From positions 62,001 to 126,000 of the forward strand of contig JAEBDY010000008.1 of the NCBI GenBank assembly GCA_049997955.1: a stretch of DNA of 64,000 bases. The letters are read 5' to 3'. The stretch comes from Umezawaea sp049997955 (GTDB taxonomy: Bacteria; Actinomycetota; Actinomycetes; Mycobacteriales; Pseudonocardiaceae). Of the stretch, positions 51,082 to 63,753 are shown one piece after another. Under the pieces are notes generated by a model. That model saw nothing but the letters and a program-made list of their open reading frames with translations. It did not search any database and was not told the origin of the DNA. The first letter of the stretch is position 1, and every line of letters begins with the position of its first letter. The position numbers and the translations under genes are program-made.

Positions 51082-51300
51082 GGAACGACTGGGCATGGTC
51101 GAAGGGCGCCCGGTCCCCGAACGGTCGGAGTGGGTCTGGTGGTCGCATGTGGACGGATTTCCGGTCACGTGCGACCACCCCCGCGAAACGCAAACGAGCG
51201 ACTGTCACCGAAGGTACGCGGCAACTCACGCAGCGCTGCGCGAACGGTCACCAATTCACCGGTTTTCGCGGTTTCCCGCCATGATCCGCCCGTTTTCGGG

Positions 51301-52155
51301 CTACTCGAAGTCCGCGCGGTGGTCGCGCGCCCACTCGACGAGGGTTCGGCCCGGTCGGCCCGTCACGCGCTCGAAGTCCGGCGAGACCTCCGGCGGCTCC
51401 TCGGCGAACTCCGCCTGGTAGCACAGGACGTACTCGGCGATCTCCATCGGCAGCCCGGCTTCGATGTACATCCGCCGCGCCTGCCCGAAGGTGAGCGGCT
51501 CGAACTCCAGCGGCCTGCCGATGCCCTCGGCGACCGCGGCGGCCTGCTGCCGGTGCGTGAGGCGCTGCGGGCCGGTCAGCGTGTACGCCCTGCCGTGGTG
51601 GCCGTCCTCCAGCAGCGCGGCGGTGGCGACCTCGGCGATGTCGGCCTCGTGGACCGGGACGCCGGTGCCGTCGGGATAGGCGTGGCGCACAACGCCTTCC
51701 GCGCGGACGGAGTGCGCCCACACGTCGAGCTTGTTGACGGCGAACTCGTGCGGCCGGACGTGGGTCCACTCCAGGCCGGACGCCTCGACCCGTTGCTCCA
51801 ACTGGAGGAGCAGCTCGAAGCTGCCGGGGCGGCGCGTGGTGACCGCGCTGCCGGTGAGGTCGACCACCCGGCGCAGTCCCGATTTCACCGCCAGCGCGAG
51901 GAAGTCGTCCGCGCGGTCGACGGCCCGGTCGACGTCGACGACCGCGGGCAGGTAGTAGACCCGGTCGACGCCGTCGAGCACGGCGGCCAGGTCGTCGGGG
52001 CGGTCGAGGTCGCCTTGGACGACGTCGACCCCGTCGGGCAGACCCGCGTTCGCCGGGCTCCGGGTGAGTGCTCGGACTTCCTGGCCTGCGGCCAGGAGTG
52101 CGTGGACGACGGCTCGACCGGTGGTGCCGGTCGCGGCGGTAACCAGGACGGTCAC
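51301..52155 (-). CDS. NmrA-type NAD(P)-binding protein, 284 aa
   Basis: Atypical short-chain dehydrogenase/NmrA fold with the N-terminal dinucleotide motif VLVTAATGTTGRAVVHALLA and the usual VVQGDLDRPDDLAAVLDGVD and GRAYTLTGPQRLTHRQQAAA segments. The active-site Tyr-x-x-x-Lys of classical SDRs is not evident, as in redox-sensing NmrA/YtfG proteins. The role could be quinone reduction or redox sensing. A second member of the same family is encoded at 53034 in the opposite direction, with an AraC regulator between them. Confidence 0.85.
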   Translation of the reverse strand: MTVLVTAATGTTGRAVVHALLAAGQEVRALTRSPANAGLPDGVDVVQGDLDRPDDLAAVLDGVDRVYYLPAVVDVDRAVDRADDFLALAVKSGLRRVVDLTGSAVTTRRPGSFELLLQLEQRVEASGLEWTHVRPHEFAVNKLDVWAHSVRAEGVVRHAYPDGTGVPVHEADIAEVATAALLEDGHHGRAYTLTGPQRLTHRQQAAAVAEGIGRPLEFEPLTFGQARRMYIEAGLPMEIAEYVLCYQAEFAEEPPEVSPDFERVTGRPGRTLVEWARDHRADFE

Positions 52156-52236
52156 TGGACTTCCCTTCGGTATTAAAACTTGAATACCGACGCTAGCGAG
52201 GTCGAACGCCTATGCGCACATGGAAATTTCTGTGAC

Positions 52237-52947
52237 TCAGGTCACCATGCCGGTGCAGGCTCCGGGCGGAGGCACCTTCCCCGCCGCGAACCGGCCCGGC
52301 GAAACGCCCATGACCTCGCGGAACTCGGCCGTCATGTGGGACTGGTCGTAGTAGCCCGCCTCGGCCGCGAGGGTCGCCAGCCTGCCCGGCTCCACGCCGT
52401 GGAGAACCGTGCGGACCCGGTCGATGCGGGCGAAGTGCTTGGGCGAGACGCCGACGGCTTCGGTGAACACCGAACGCAGGTGCCGTTCGCTGACGTTCAG
52501 CTCGCGGGCCGTGGCGCCGACCGGTCGTGCTCGCAGCAGGTCGACGGCCGCGCTCACGAGGTCACCGCGCTCGTCGCGGGTGGACCGGCGGGCCAGGGCG
52601 CGGCGGACCGCGGTGACGTCCGCGGCGTCGCGGTCGCCCCAGAACTCCCGCAGCGGCACGATCCGGTCGACCAGGTCCCGCGCCGGACGCCCCAGCAGCG
52701 CGCCTGCCCGGCCGGGCTGGAGGCGGATCACCACGCAGGACCGGAACTCCTTCGGCACGTGGTAGCGGGCACGGGTGCGCGGGCCGATGACCACGAAGGC
52801 GCCATCGCGGAGCGCGAGCGTCGTCGCGTGGTCGGGTTCGGCGAGCACCGCGTTCACCCGCCCACCACCCGGCGTCGCGACGGTGACCCGCTCGATCCAC
52901 GGTCGCAGCGCGTCTGGCACCCGGAGGACCTGTTCGTCGAAGCTCAC
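52237..52947 (-). CDS. AraC-family transcriptional regulator, 236 aa
   Basis: The C-terminal 100 residues contain the two AraC helix-turn-helix motifs: GATARELNVSERHLRSVFTE and LATLAAEAGYYDQSHMTAEFREVMGVSPGRF in outline. The first 120 residues are a cupin-like effector domain (AFVVIGPRTRARYHVPKEFR). It is divergent from the NmrA-like gene at 53034, with an 86-bp shared promoter region, and probably regulates it. Confidence 0.88.
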   Translation of the reverse strand: MSFDEQVLRVPDALRPWIERVTVATPGGGRVNAVLAEPDHATTLALRDGAFVVIGPRTRARYHVPKEFRSCVVIRLQPGRAGALLGRPARDLVDRIVPLREFWGDRDAADVTAVRRALARRSTRDERGDLVSAAVDLLRARPVGATARELNVSERHLRSVFTEAVGVSPKHFARIDRVRTVLHGVEPGRLATLAAEAGYYDQSHMTAEFREVMGVSPGRFAAGKVPPPGACTGMVT

Positions 52948-53033
52948 CCGGCCAACGGTAAGCGGACCCGCGCGGTCCGCGGCGTGCCGGAACTTCCTAT
53001 CCGGGAGGCGGTTCCGGGCGGCACCGTGGCGGC

Positions 53034-53846
53034 ATGATCCTGATCACCGGTGCCACCGGCACCATCGGCCGCGAAGTCGTCCGGCAGCTGACCGCGCGCG
53101 GCGTCGGCCTGCGCGCCATGTCCCGCGACCCCCGCGGTCCCGACGGTGTGCGGGCGGACTTCGACGATCCCGAGTCGCTGCGGCGCGCGGTGGACGGCGT
53201 GGACACGCTGTTCCTGCTGACCGCGCCCGCCACCGCCACCTCCCGGCACGACCTGGCGATGCTCGACGCGGCACGGGCCGCCGGGGTGGCGAAGGTGGTG
53301 AAGCTGTCGGCGATCGGCACCGGCTCGACCACCTCCGACGGTCGGGTCGTCGGCCGGTGGCACCTGGCGGGCGAGGAGGCGGTGCGGAGCAGCGGGATGG
53401 CGTGGACGGTCCTGCGCCCCTCCAGCTTCGCGTCGAACGTGCTGCGGTTCGCCGCGCAGGGCGGGCTGGCCAACCTCACCGGCGACGGCAAGCAGGGCGT
53501 CGTCGACCCGAAGGACGTGGCCGGGGTGGCGGTCGAGGCACTCACCTCCGACGTCCACAGTGGACGAACGTGGACGCTGACCGGTCCCGAGCCGCTCAGC
53601 GTGCCGGAGCAGGCCGCCCAGCTCGCGCGGGTCCTCGGGCGGCCGGTCGGGACAGTCGAGGTGCCGCCGGAGCACGTGCTGGGGTCGGGCGTGGACGGCT
53701 CGTCCGCCGACGAGGTCGCCGTCGGCACCGCGTGGGTGCGCGAAGGGCGCAACGCGGTGGTGACCGCGGACGTCGAACGGGTGCTCGGCCGTCCGCCCAC
53801 CCGCTTCGCCGACTGGGCACGGGAGAACGCCGCGCTCTTCGGATGA
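53034..53846 (+). CDS. NmrA-type NAD(P)-binding protein, 270 aa
   Basis: It begins MILITGATGTIGREVVRQLT, the NAD(P)-binding Gly motif, and continues with VDTLFLLTAPATATSRHDLA and the C-terminal LGRPPTRFADWARENAALFG typical of the family. It is a paralogue of the protein at 51301-52155, transcribed away from the AraC gene. The likely role is redox sensing or quinone oxidoreductase activity. It ends just before a symmetrical terminator shared with the convergent MFS gene. Confidence 0.85.
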   Translation: MILITGATGTIGREVVRQLTARGVGLRAMSRDPRGPDGVRADFDDPESLRRAVDGVDTLFLLTAPATATSRHDLAMLDAARAAGVAKVVKLSAIGTGSTTSDGRVVGRWHLAGEEAVRSSGMAWTVLRPSSFASNVLRFAAQGGLANLTGDGKQGVVDPKDVAGVAVEALTSDVHSGRTWTLTGPEPLSVPEQAAQLARVLGRPVGTVEVPPEHVLGSGVDGSSADEVAVGTAWVREGRNAVVTADVERVLGRPPTRFADWARENAALFG

Positions 53847-53865
53847 GCGCGGCGGCCGAGCCGGT

Positions 53866-53891
53866 GGCGCGCGGACCGGTCTCCGCGCGCC
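53866..53891. terminator. Bidirectional terminator between convergent NmrA and MFS genes
   Basis: GGCGCGCGGA and TCCGCGCGCC form a perfect 10-bp stem with the loop CCGGTC, lying between the stop codons at 53846 and 53904. Confidence 0.65.
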
Positions 53892-53903
53892 GCCGCACCC
53901 GAC

Positions 53904-55196
53904 TCAGCCGACCGGCAGTTCCCTGGGCATCAGCAGCGCGGAGGCCACCGCGGGCAGCGCGCCGACCACCAGCATCACCACCGGCCACGACGAGGCCGAC
54001 AGGACGATCGGGATGAGCAGCGGCGTGACGAACGCGCCGCCGAACACCATCGTGTTCTCCAGGCCCAGCGCGGTGCCGGACCGCTCCGCACCGGCCATGG
54101 TGGCGATCTCGGCGTAGTGGACGCCGTGCCAGCCGCAGGCGAGGAACCCGGCGGCGATGAACAGGCCGACCACGAGCCACGTCGGGGCGAAGGAGTACAG
54201 CGACACGCCGACGAACGCCACCGCGATGGCCCAGCTGTAGACGCGCACGAGGGTCCGGCGGTACCGGCCGCCGCGCTGGTCGGTCCACCGGCCGCCCCAC
54301 ACCCGCGAGGCGGCGGCGAGGAGCTGCACCACGACGAGCGCCACCACGACGCCCTCGATCGGGAGGCCGATCTCGGAGGTGAGGAACACCGTGCCGAAGG
54401 TGAGGACGGTGAACTGCGGGAGGTCGAGCAGGAACGCGGTGATCGCCACGCGCCAGATGTCCCAGCGCTTCAACGGGTTGGCGGTCGTGGTGGCGGCCAT
54501 GTCCTTCGAGGCCTTGGTGCGCGCGATGGGCGGCTCGTCCAGCCACAGCACGACGGCGACGGTCGCGGCGAGCATGAACACCGTGAGGAACGCGAACACC
54601 CAGCGGAACCCGGCCCCGAGTGCGAGCGCGGGCATGATCGCGGCGCCCAGCGCGCCGCCCAGCGGCACCGCCGCGACCCGCAGGCTGATGGCGAAACCGC
54701 GCTTGTCCGGCGGGAACCAGCCCATGACGGCGCGTCCGGAGGCCCCGTTCACGCAGCCGCCGAGCGCACCCGACAAGAACAGCACCGCGGCCAGCGCCCA
54801 TGCCGCGGGGGCGACGCCTCCGCTGGGCACCAGGAACGCGGTGACGTAGGCGAGGGTCGCCGTCGTGCCGCTGAGGCCGATGATCAGCACGGTCCGCTCG
54901 CCGATGCGGTCGGACAGGATGCCCCAGAACACGTCGGTGATGAAGATGCCCGCCGTCACGGCCGCGAGCACGAGGCCCAGCTCGGACAGCGAGAAGCCGT
55001 AGGCGACGGCGAGGATCGAGCCCGAGGTCGGGATGCCCTGGAAGGCGGCGCTGAACGCGGCCTGGGCGAAGATCCCGATGCCCAGGATGCCCCAGCGGTA
55101 GCGGGGGGAGTGCCTCTTGCCGGTGCGCCCGATGACGATGTCGTCGGTGGCGGGGGGCGTTGGGACGGGTGGTCGGTCCTGCGTCTGCTGGGACAT
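53904..55196 (-). CDS. MFS transporter of the indigoidine-type cluster, 430 aa
   Basis: Twelve hydrophobic segments and the MFS motif between segments 2 and 3 (FWGILSDRIGERTVLI) define it. The N-terminal extension of about 30 residues is hydrophilic. It resembles OFA/NarK-like metabolite or drug transporters. It lies downstream of the cupin gene in the same direction, separated by a hairpin at 55302-55326, so it may be expressed from readthrough. It may export the cluster's product or import its substrate. Confidence 0.88.
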   Translation of the reverse strand: MSQQTQDRPPVPTPPATDDIVIGRTGKRHSPRYRWGILGIGIFAQAAFSAAFQGIPTSGSILAVAYGFSLSELGLVLAAVTAGIFITDVFWGILSDRIGERTVLIIGLSGTTATLAYVTAFLVPSGGVAPAAWALAAVLFLSGALGGCVNGASGRAVMGWFPPDKRGFAISLRVAAVPLGGALGAAIMPALALGAGFRWVFAFLTVFMLAATVAVVLWLDEPPIARTKASKDMAATTTANPLKRWDIWRVAITAFLLDLPQFTVLTFGTVFLTSEIGLPIEGVVVALVVVQLLAAASRVWGGRWTDQRGGRYRRTLVRVYSWAIAVAFVGVSLYSFAPTWLVVGLFIAAGFLACGWHGVHYAEIATMAGAERSGTALGLENTMVFGGAFVTPLLIPIVLSASSWPVVMLVVGALPAVASALLMPRELPVG

Positions 55197-55301
55197 CGGG
55201 TGCTCTCCTGGTTCGTTGCGCGGAACCGACGGCTCCGAAGACGCGGCCGACGTCGATGCGCGGCCGCAGCGGGGGTGGTGGGGCGGGTGCCGCCCCGGTG
55301 C

Positions 55302-55326
55302 GGCGGGGCCCGGTCCGGGCCCCGCC
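55302..55326 (-). terminator. Hairpin after the cupin gene
   Basis: GGCGGGGCCC and GGGCCCCGCC form a perfect 10-bp stem with the loop GGTCC, 9 bp beyond the cupin stop codon at 55336. It may act as a partial terminator before the MFS gene. Confidence 0.6.
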
Positions 55327-55335
55327 GTGGAGGGA

Positions 55336-55755
55336 CTACTCGGCCGAGACGCCGACCGCCTCGACCGCGTTCACCTCGTCGTCGGTCAGGCGGCGGGTGC
55401 CCTTCTCCCGCACCACCAGCGCGTAGCAGCCGGTGGGGGACGACACCTGGTGCACGCTCTCCGGCAGCTCGATGAACAGCGTGCCCGCCGGGTAGCGGTC
55501 GCCGTTGTCGTTGTGCAGCTCGCCTTCGAGGATCAGCAGCATCTCGTAGCCGAGGTGCTCGTGCAGGTCGCCGTGGGAGCCCGGCTTGAAGTGCGCGATG
55601 TAGGCCTCCGCGCCGGTCGGGCCGGTCTCCTCCTTGGTGTAGAGCCATTCGACGTCCACCGCGTTGCGACCCGGCTGGACGTACTCCTCCCACTTGATCT
55701 GACCGTTGTGCAGGCCGCCCGCGAACAGGGACGAGTAGATCTTGATGTCACGCAT
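55336..55755 (-). CDS. Cupin-domain protein, 139 aa
   Basis: A single small cupin: GSHGDLHEHLGYEMLLILEG contributes the HxH...E metal site and ESVHQVSSPTGCYALVV the final His. It resembles ChrR-like cupins and small dioxygenase or isomerase cupins. The ATG at 55755 has a strong GAAGGAG upstream. It is encoded just after an acyl-CoA ligase-like gene, in the operon of the NRPS, and could act on the ligase product; this is an inference. Confidence 0.86.
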   Translation of the reverse strand: MRDIKIYSSLFAGGLHNGQIKWEEYVQPGRNAVDVEWLYTKEETGPTGAEAYIAHFKPGSHGDLHEHLGYEMLLILEGELHNDNGDRYPAGTLFIELPESVHQVSSPTGCYALVVREKGTRRLTDDEVNAVEAVGVSAE

Positions 55756-55798
55756 GGCAGTTCTCCTTCATCGGTTGGTGCGGTGGGAAGTGCTGTGT

Positions 55799-57514
55799 TC
55801 AGCCGATGCCGGGGGCCGCGGGCTGCGCGGCCTCCAGCAGGTCGTCGGCCAGGTACTCGACGGAGCCGGGGAACGCCACGCCCTCGGCCCGCTCGACGTC
55901 GCGGGCCCGCAGCTCGTTGCGGCGGATCTTCCCGGACGTGGTCTTCGGCAGCGCCGCGAACTCCAGGCGGCGGATCCACTGGTGCGGAGCCAGGTTCGCC
56001 CTGGTGTGGTCGAGGATTCGGCGCGCGGTCTCGGTGTCCGGCCGCTCGCCCGCGGCCAGCGACACGTACGCCTTCGGCACCACCAGGCCCACCGGGTCCG
56101 GTGCGGGCACCACCGCGGCCTCGGCCACCGCCTCGTGCTCCAGCAGGACGCTCTCCAGCTCGAACGGCGAGATCCGGTGGTCGTAGGACTTGAAGACGTC
56201 GTCCGTGCGCCCCACGTAGTGCAGGTAGCCGTCCGCGTCCCGGTGCGCGATGTCGCCGGTGTGGTAGTAGCCGTCGGCGAACGTCCTGGCGTTCTTCTCC
56301 TCGTCGTTCACGTAGCCGGGCATCACGCCCAGCGGACGGGGCGTGAGGTTCACGCACACCTCGCCCTCGTCGCCCACCGCGCCGGTGGTGGGGTCGACGA
56401 GCACGATGTCGTAGCCCGGCAGCGGTTTGCCCATCGAACCCGGTCGCACCGGCAGCGCCGGGCTGTTGCCGATCTGGGCCGTCGTCTCGGTCTGGCCGTA
56501 GCCGTCCCGGACGGTCAGGCCCCACGCGGCGCGGACCTGCTCGATCACCTCGGGGTTGAGGGGTTCCCCGACGCTGCCCGCCTCGCGCAGCGACACCGGC
56601 CACTGGCGCAGGTCGTCCTGGATGAGCATCCGCCACACCGTGGGCGGCGCGCAGAACGTCGTCACCCGGTGCTCCACCATGCGGTCCATGAGGTCCTTGG
56701 CCTGGCCCGTGGTCACGCTCAGGATCGTCGCCTCGGCGTTGAGCGGCACGAAGAACGAGCTCCACGCGTGCTTGGCCCAGCCCGGCGCGGACACGTTCAG
56801 GTGCACGTCACCGGGGCGGATCCCGCTCCAGTACATGCCGGACAGGTGCCCGACCGGGTAGCTGACGTGGGTGTGGCGCACCAGCTTCGGGCGGGACGTC
56901 GTGCCCGACGTGAAGTACAGGAACAGCGTGTCGTCCGCGCGGGTCGGCGCGTCGGGGGTGAAGCCCGCGGGCGCCGACCGCAGGTCGTCCAGGTCGAGCC
57001 AGCCCGGCACGCGGCCCGTGCAGATCCGGGTGACGTGGCCGGGCAGCCACTCGAACTCCCCGGTCAGCTCCGGCATCGTGAGCACGTGCCGCACGTCGGC
57101 CCGCTCCACCCGGTCGACCAGGTCCGCGCCGGACACGGTGGTGAAGGTGGGCACGACCACCACGCCCAGCTTCATCGCGGCCAGCTGCGACTCCCACACG
57201 GCGAGCTGGTTGTCGAGCATCAGCAGCAGCCGGTCGCCCCGCCGCACACCGGCGGCGCGCAGGCCGTTGGCCAGGCGGTCGGACCGCTCGGACAGCTCGG
57301 CGTAGGACGCCTTCTCCTCGGCCCGGCCGCCCACGACGTGCAGCGCGGTGCGGTCGTTCCCCCGTGCCACGGCGTCGAACCAGTCCAGCGCCCAGTTGAA
57401 CTCGTCGAACTCGGGCCAGCGGAACTCGGCGTGGGCGCGGTCGGGGTCGCCGCGCAGTTCCAGCAGCAGGTCGCGGGCGGCGCGGAACTTCTCGGTGTTG
57501 GTCCTCGATGACAT
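55799..57514 (-). CDS. AMP-dependent acyl/aryl-CoA ligase, 571 aa
   Basis: Adenylate-forming enzyme with core motifs LYFTSGTTSRPKLVRHTH (phosphate loop), DGYGQTETTAQIG, YHTGDIAHRDADGYLHYVGR and the C-terminal catalytic Lys region LPKTTSGKIRRNELR. Overall layout is closest to medium-chain acyl-CoA or benzoate-CoA ligases. Its product is expected to be an acyl- or aryl-CoA. It starts 13 bp after the FAD-protein gene and lies within the NRPS operon, so it may activate a side-chain acid for, or degrade an intermediate of, the pigment-like product. Confidence 0.9.
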   Translation of the reverse strand: MSSRTNTEKFRAARDLLLELRGDPDRAHAEFRWPEFDEFNWALDWFDAVARGNDRTALHVVGGRAEEKASYAELSERSDRLANGLRAAGVRRGDRLLLMLDNQLAVWESQLAAMKLGVVVVPTFTTVSGADLVDRVERADVRHVLTMPELTGEFEWLPGHVTRICTGRVPGWLDLDDLRSAPAGFTPDAPTRADDTLFLYFTSGTTSRPKLVRHTHVSYPVGHLSGMYWSGIRPGDVHLNVSAPGWAKHAWSSFFVPLNAEATILSVTTGQAKDLMDRMVEHRVTTFCAPPTVWRMLIQDDLRQWPVSLREAGSVGEPLNPEVIEQVRAAWGLTVRDGYGQTETTAQIGNSPALPVRPGSMGKPLPGYDIVLVDPTTGAVGDEGEVCVNLTPRPLGVMPGYVNDEEKNARTFADGYYHTGDIAHRDADGYLHYVGRTDDVFKSYDHRISPFELESVLLEHEAVAEAAVVPAPDPVGLVVPKAYVSLAAGERPDTETARRILDHTRANLAPHQWIRRLEFAALPKTTSGKIRRNELRARDVERAEGVAFPGSVEYLADDLLEAAQPAAPGIG

Positions 57515-57527
57515 GTCCGGTTCCCCT

Positions 57528-59450
57528 TCAGATCGCGGCGGCCGTGTGCGGGGCGGTGGACACGACGGGGGTCCGGGCGACGGGCCGGTGGCGCAGCACG
57601 TCCTCGGCGATGCCGTCGGCGTCGGTGTGGAAGCCCGTCATCGGACCGGGCCTGCCGTTGCCGATCTGGGTGAACCAGCGGGTGTTCTCGGTCGGCACGC
57701 CCAGCGCGTACAGGTCGGGGTCGGGGTTGCCGAGCACGTCGACCACGTGGAACGGGCGGCGGGTGACCGCGATGCTCCCGGCGGGGAACTCCTCGCCGGT
57801 CGCCGTGTCGGCGTTGACCAGCTCGGTGATCAGGCCGTCGGCCAGCAGACCGGCGATCAGGTGGTCGGAGTTGACCGACAGCGTCGGCCGCGGGATGCGG
57901 GCGTCGATCAGCGTGGTGACCTCCCGCCGCGACCCGTCCACGCGGGGGGAGACGAGGACGAAGGTTCCGCTCGCGTGGTCGGCCCGCACCCTCGTCGCGG
58001 GGCCGACCACGGTCAGCAGCCCGGCCCGGATCACGGCGCACGCCTGCTCCACCCGCATCGCGGGCGGGCCTGCCGACACCATCGTGTTGATCGGGTTGAA
58101 CCAGGACACGAACTCCCGGTGCGACTCGGGCCGCAGCCCGGAGAAGTCCACCGCCTGCCGCACCACCCCGCGGGTGTCGCGCAGGATGTCCAGCGCCGCC
58201 TTCAGCGGGTTGTCGACGTTGCCCTGGCTCGCTTCGGCGATGTCGCGCCCCAGCAGGTCGAGCAGCTCGGCCCGGAACTCGTCGGGGCTCGCGAACGACC
58301 GGTCGCCGAACGGCCGGGCCAGGCCTTCCAGGTCGAGCGGCGGCACGTCCTGGAGGTCCCACGCCTTCAGCAGTCCCTCGCGGTCCGTCGACCGCAGGTG
58401 GCTCGCGGCGAACCACCCGGCGGCCTCCTCGCCGAGCCGCCGCCGCACGTGCGCGGTGTAGTAGACGTGCTCGACCTCCAGCCGGAGCAGCGACAGGACG
58501 TCCCGCACGAAGTCGAGCTGCGCGGAGCCGGTGGCGCGCTGGTTGTCGCGCCTGGCCCGCAGGATCGCCTCCTCGGTGACGAACTTCGCCTGGTAGCGGT
58601 ACGACGGCGGCTTCTGGTTGCGGCCCCGCGCCAGCATCACCAGTCCGCTGCGGGAACCGGCGATCAGGTGCGGCTCCAGCCCGCTCGGCGCGTACTCGGT
58701 GCGCCCGTCGCGCTCGACGAACCGGCCGCCCCGGCCGAGCGTCAGCTCCGCCATGACGTCCAGGAACGTCAACCCGAGCCCGATCACCCCGACCTGCTCG
58801 CCCGGCGCGATGACGCCGAGGGGCATGTCGGCGGCCGAGTCGCCGCGCAGGTAGGTCAGCCCCGCCCGCTGCCGGGCGAACGTGAGCAGCGTCTTCTCGG
58901 CGGTGTCCGGGGTCACCCTCGGGTGGCCGGTGGTCAGCACCACCTTGTCCGCCGTCACCGTCGTGCCGCCTGCCCCGATCACCGTGGTCAGGCCGTACTC
59001 GCGGGTGAGCGCCACGGCCGGCTCGGGCACGTGCCGGACCACGGTCCCGGTCGGCGCGTTCGCGACCATCGCCTCGAACGCCATCGCGAGGTACTCGCCG
59101 TACACGGCTCTGGGCCCGTAGTCGTCCGGACCGATGCCCGACCAGCGCGGGTGCGCGGCCAGCCACTGGGCGAACGACGGTCCGGAACCGGCCCGCGTCG
59201 GCCCGCCGTCCGGCGCCGCGGAGAACAGGCTGACCTCGCCGGCCGGGGTGTTCATCAGGAAGAACTTCGACTGCGATGCCCTCCAGACCCGACCGCCCGG
59301 CTCGCACGGGTCGAACAGGTGCACCCGCACCTCGCCCGCCCTGGGTGCGTCCGTCAAGCGCGTCAGCAGCCGCTCCAGGACCGATAGCCCACGCGGGCCC
59401 GCACCGACGATCACCACATCCAGGTCCGCTGGTGGGACGAAGTCAGTCAT
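57528..59450 (-). CDS. FAD/NAD(P)-binding protein of the lysine N6-hydroxylase-like superfamily, 640 aa
   Basis: It begins with an FAD-binding Rossmann motif, LDVVIVGAGPRGLSVLERLL, and carries a second nucleotide motif GEQVGVIGLGLTFLDVMAEL around residue 210. Together with VGPGARGAS-like spacing and the helical insert, it belongs to the group annotated FAD-NAD(P)-binding, often found in siderophore and peptide clusters. It may hydroxylate or oxidise an amine of the NRPS substrate or product. It is 13 bp upstream of the ligase gene and 81 bp downstream of the tautomerase gene, all co-directional. Confidence 0.84.
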   Translation of the reverse strand: MTDFVPPADLDVVIVGAGPRGLSVLERLLTRLTDAPRAGEVRVHLFDPCEPGGRVWRASQSKFFLMNTPAGEVSLFSAAPDGGPTRAGSGPSFAQWLAAHPRWSGIGPDDYGPRAVYGEYLAMAFEAMVANAPTGTVVRHVPEPAVALTREYGLTTVIGAGGTTVTADKVVLTTGHPRVTPDTAEKTLLTFARQRAGLTYLRGDSAADMPLGVIAPGEQVGVIGLGLTFLDVMAELTLGRGGRFVERDGRTEYAPSGLEPHLIAGSRSGLVMLARGRNQKPPSYRYQAKFVTEEAILRARRDNQRATGSAQLDFVRDVLSLLRLEVEHVYYTAHVRRRLGEEAAGWFAASHLRSTDREGLLKAWDLQDVPPLDLEGLARPFGDRSFASPDEFRAELLDLLGRDIAEASQGNVDNPLKAALDILRDTRGVVRQAVDFSGLRPESHREFVSWFNPINTMVSAGPPAMRVEQACAVIRAGLLTVVGPATRVRADHASGTFVLVSPRVDGSRREVTTLIDARIPRPTLSVNSDHLIAGLLADGLITELVNADTATGEEFPAGSIAVTRRPFHVVDVLGNPDPDLYALGVPTENTRWFTQIGNGRPGPMTGFHTDADGIAEDVLRHRPVARTPVVSTAPHTAAAI

Positions 59451-59531
59451 GGCTTTCCTTTCCGGGAAGAGAAGGGTGGAGGCCCCCGCCGTCGCGGCGG
59501 AGCCGGAGGAACGTCCTGCGGTGGACCGCTG

Positions 59532-59753
59532 CTAGTAGTCGGGTCGCTTGAGCAGCGAGTCGCGCTCGGCTATCTCCGGCAGGTACACCTGCTCGTTCCA
59601 CACCTCGGCCGCCACCGGCTCCAGCGCGATCGAGACAACCCCTTCCGGGCAACCGAAGGCGTCGGTCACGGCCGCGGTCAGCGCCTTCGACAGGGCGTCG
59701 GTCTGGTCGGTGGACAAGGAGGCGGGAAAGTGCTTGATGGTCACGTGCGGCAT
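59532..59753 (-). CDS. 4-oxalocrotonate tautomerase-family protein, 73 aa
   Basis: A small beta-alpha-beta protein with Pro directly after the initiator Met (MPHVTIKHFPASLSTDQTDA), the catalytic N-terminal Pro of the tautomerase superfamily. The C-terminal part EVWNEQVYLPEIAERDSLLK is longer than in 62-residue 4-OT enzymes. It lies 13 bp after the NRPS stop codon, so it is co-transcribed. Keto-enol tautomerisation of a released imide or keto intermediate is a reasonable guess. Confidence 0.86.
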   Translation of the reverse strand: MPHVTIKHFPASLSTDQTDALSKALTAAVTDAFGCPEGVVSIALEPVAAEVWNEQVYLPEIAERDSLLKRPDY

Positions 59754-59766
59754 GGCGGGTTCTCCC

Positions 59767-63591
<3,825 letters not shown>

Positions 63592-63704
63592 GTCGACCCC
63601 CTTCGTCGGCAGCGGCCTCGTTCTTCTCTGCTGCCAGCATCGGGAACCGCGCTGTCGACCGGCTATCGGTCGGGTATGGGCGGCGGGAGGTCCGGGCGGA
63701 AACG

Positions 63705-63740
63705 CAGAACGCCCGACGGGAGAACCCGTCGGGCGTTCTG
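63705..63740 (-). terminator. Rho-independent terminator of the MFS gene
   Basis: CAGAACGCCCGACGGG and CCCGTCGGGCGTTCTG are perfect 16-bp arms around an AGAA loop, 13 bp beyond the stop at 63754 and upstream of the NRPS gene. Confidence 0.88.
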
Positions 63741-63753
63741 TCCACAGAGGAAT

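Noticed and set aside
50939..51229. Minus-strand frame containing GRIRTCDLGIRRC near attR
   Set aside because: It is the antisense reading of the tRNA-Arg 3' fragment and of the right-end repeat; a similar spurious frame occurs at 38711-38920 because the repeat is duplicated.
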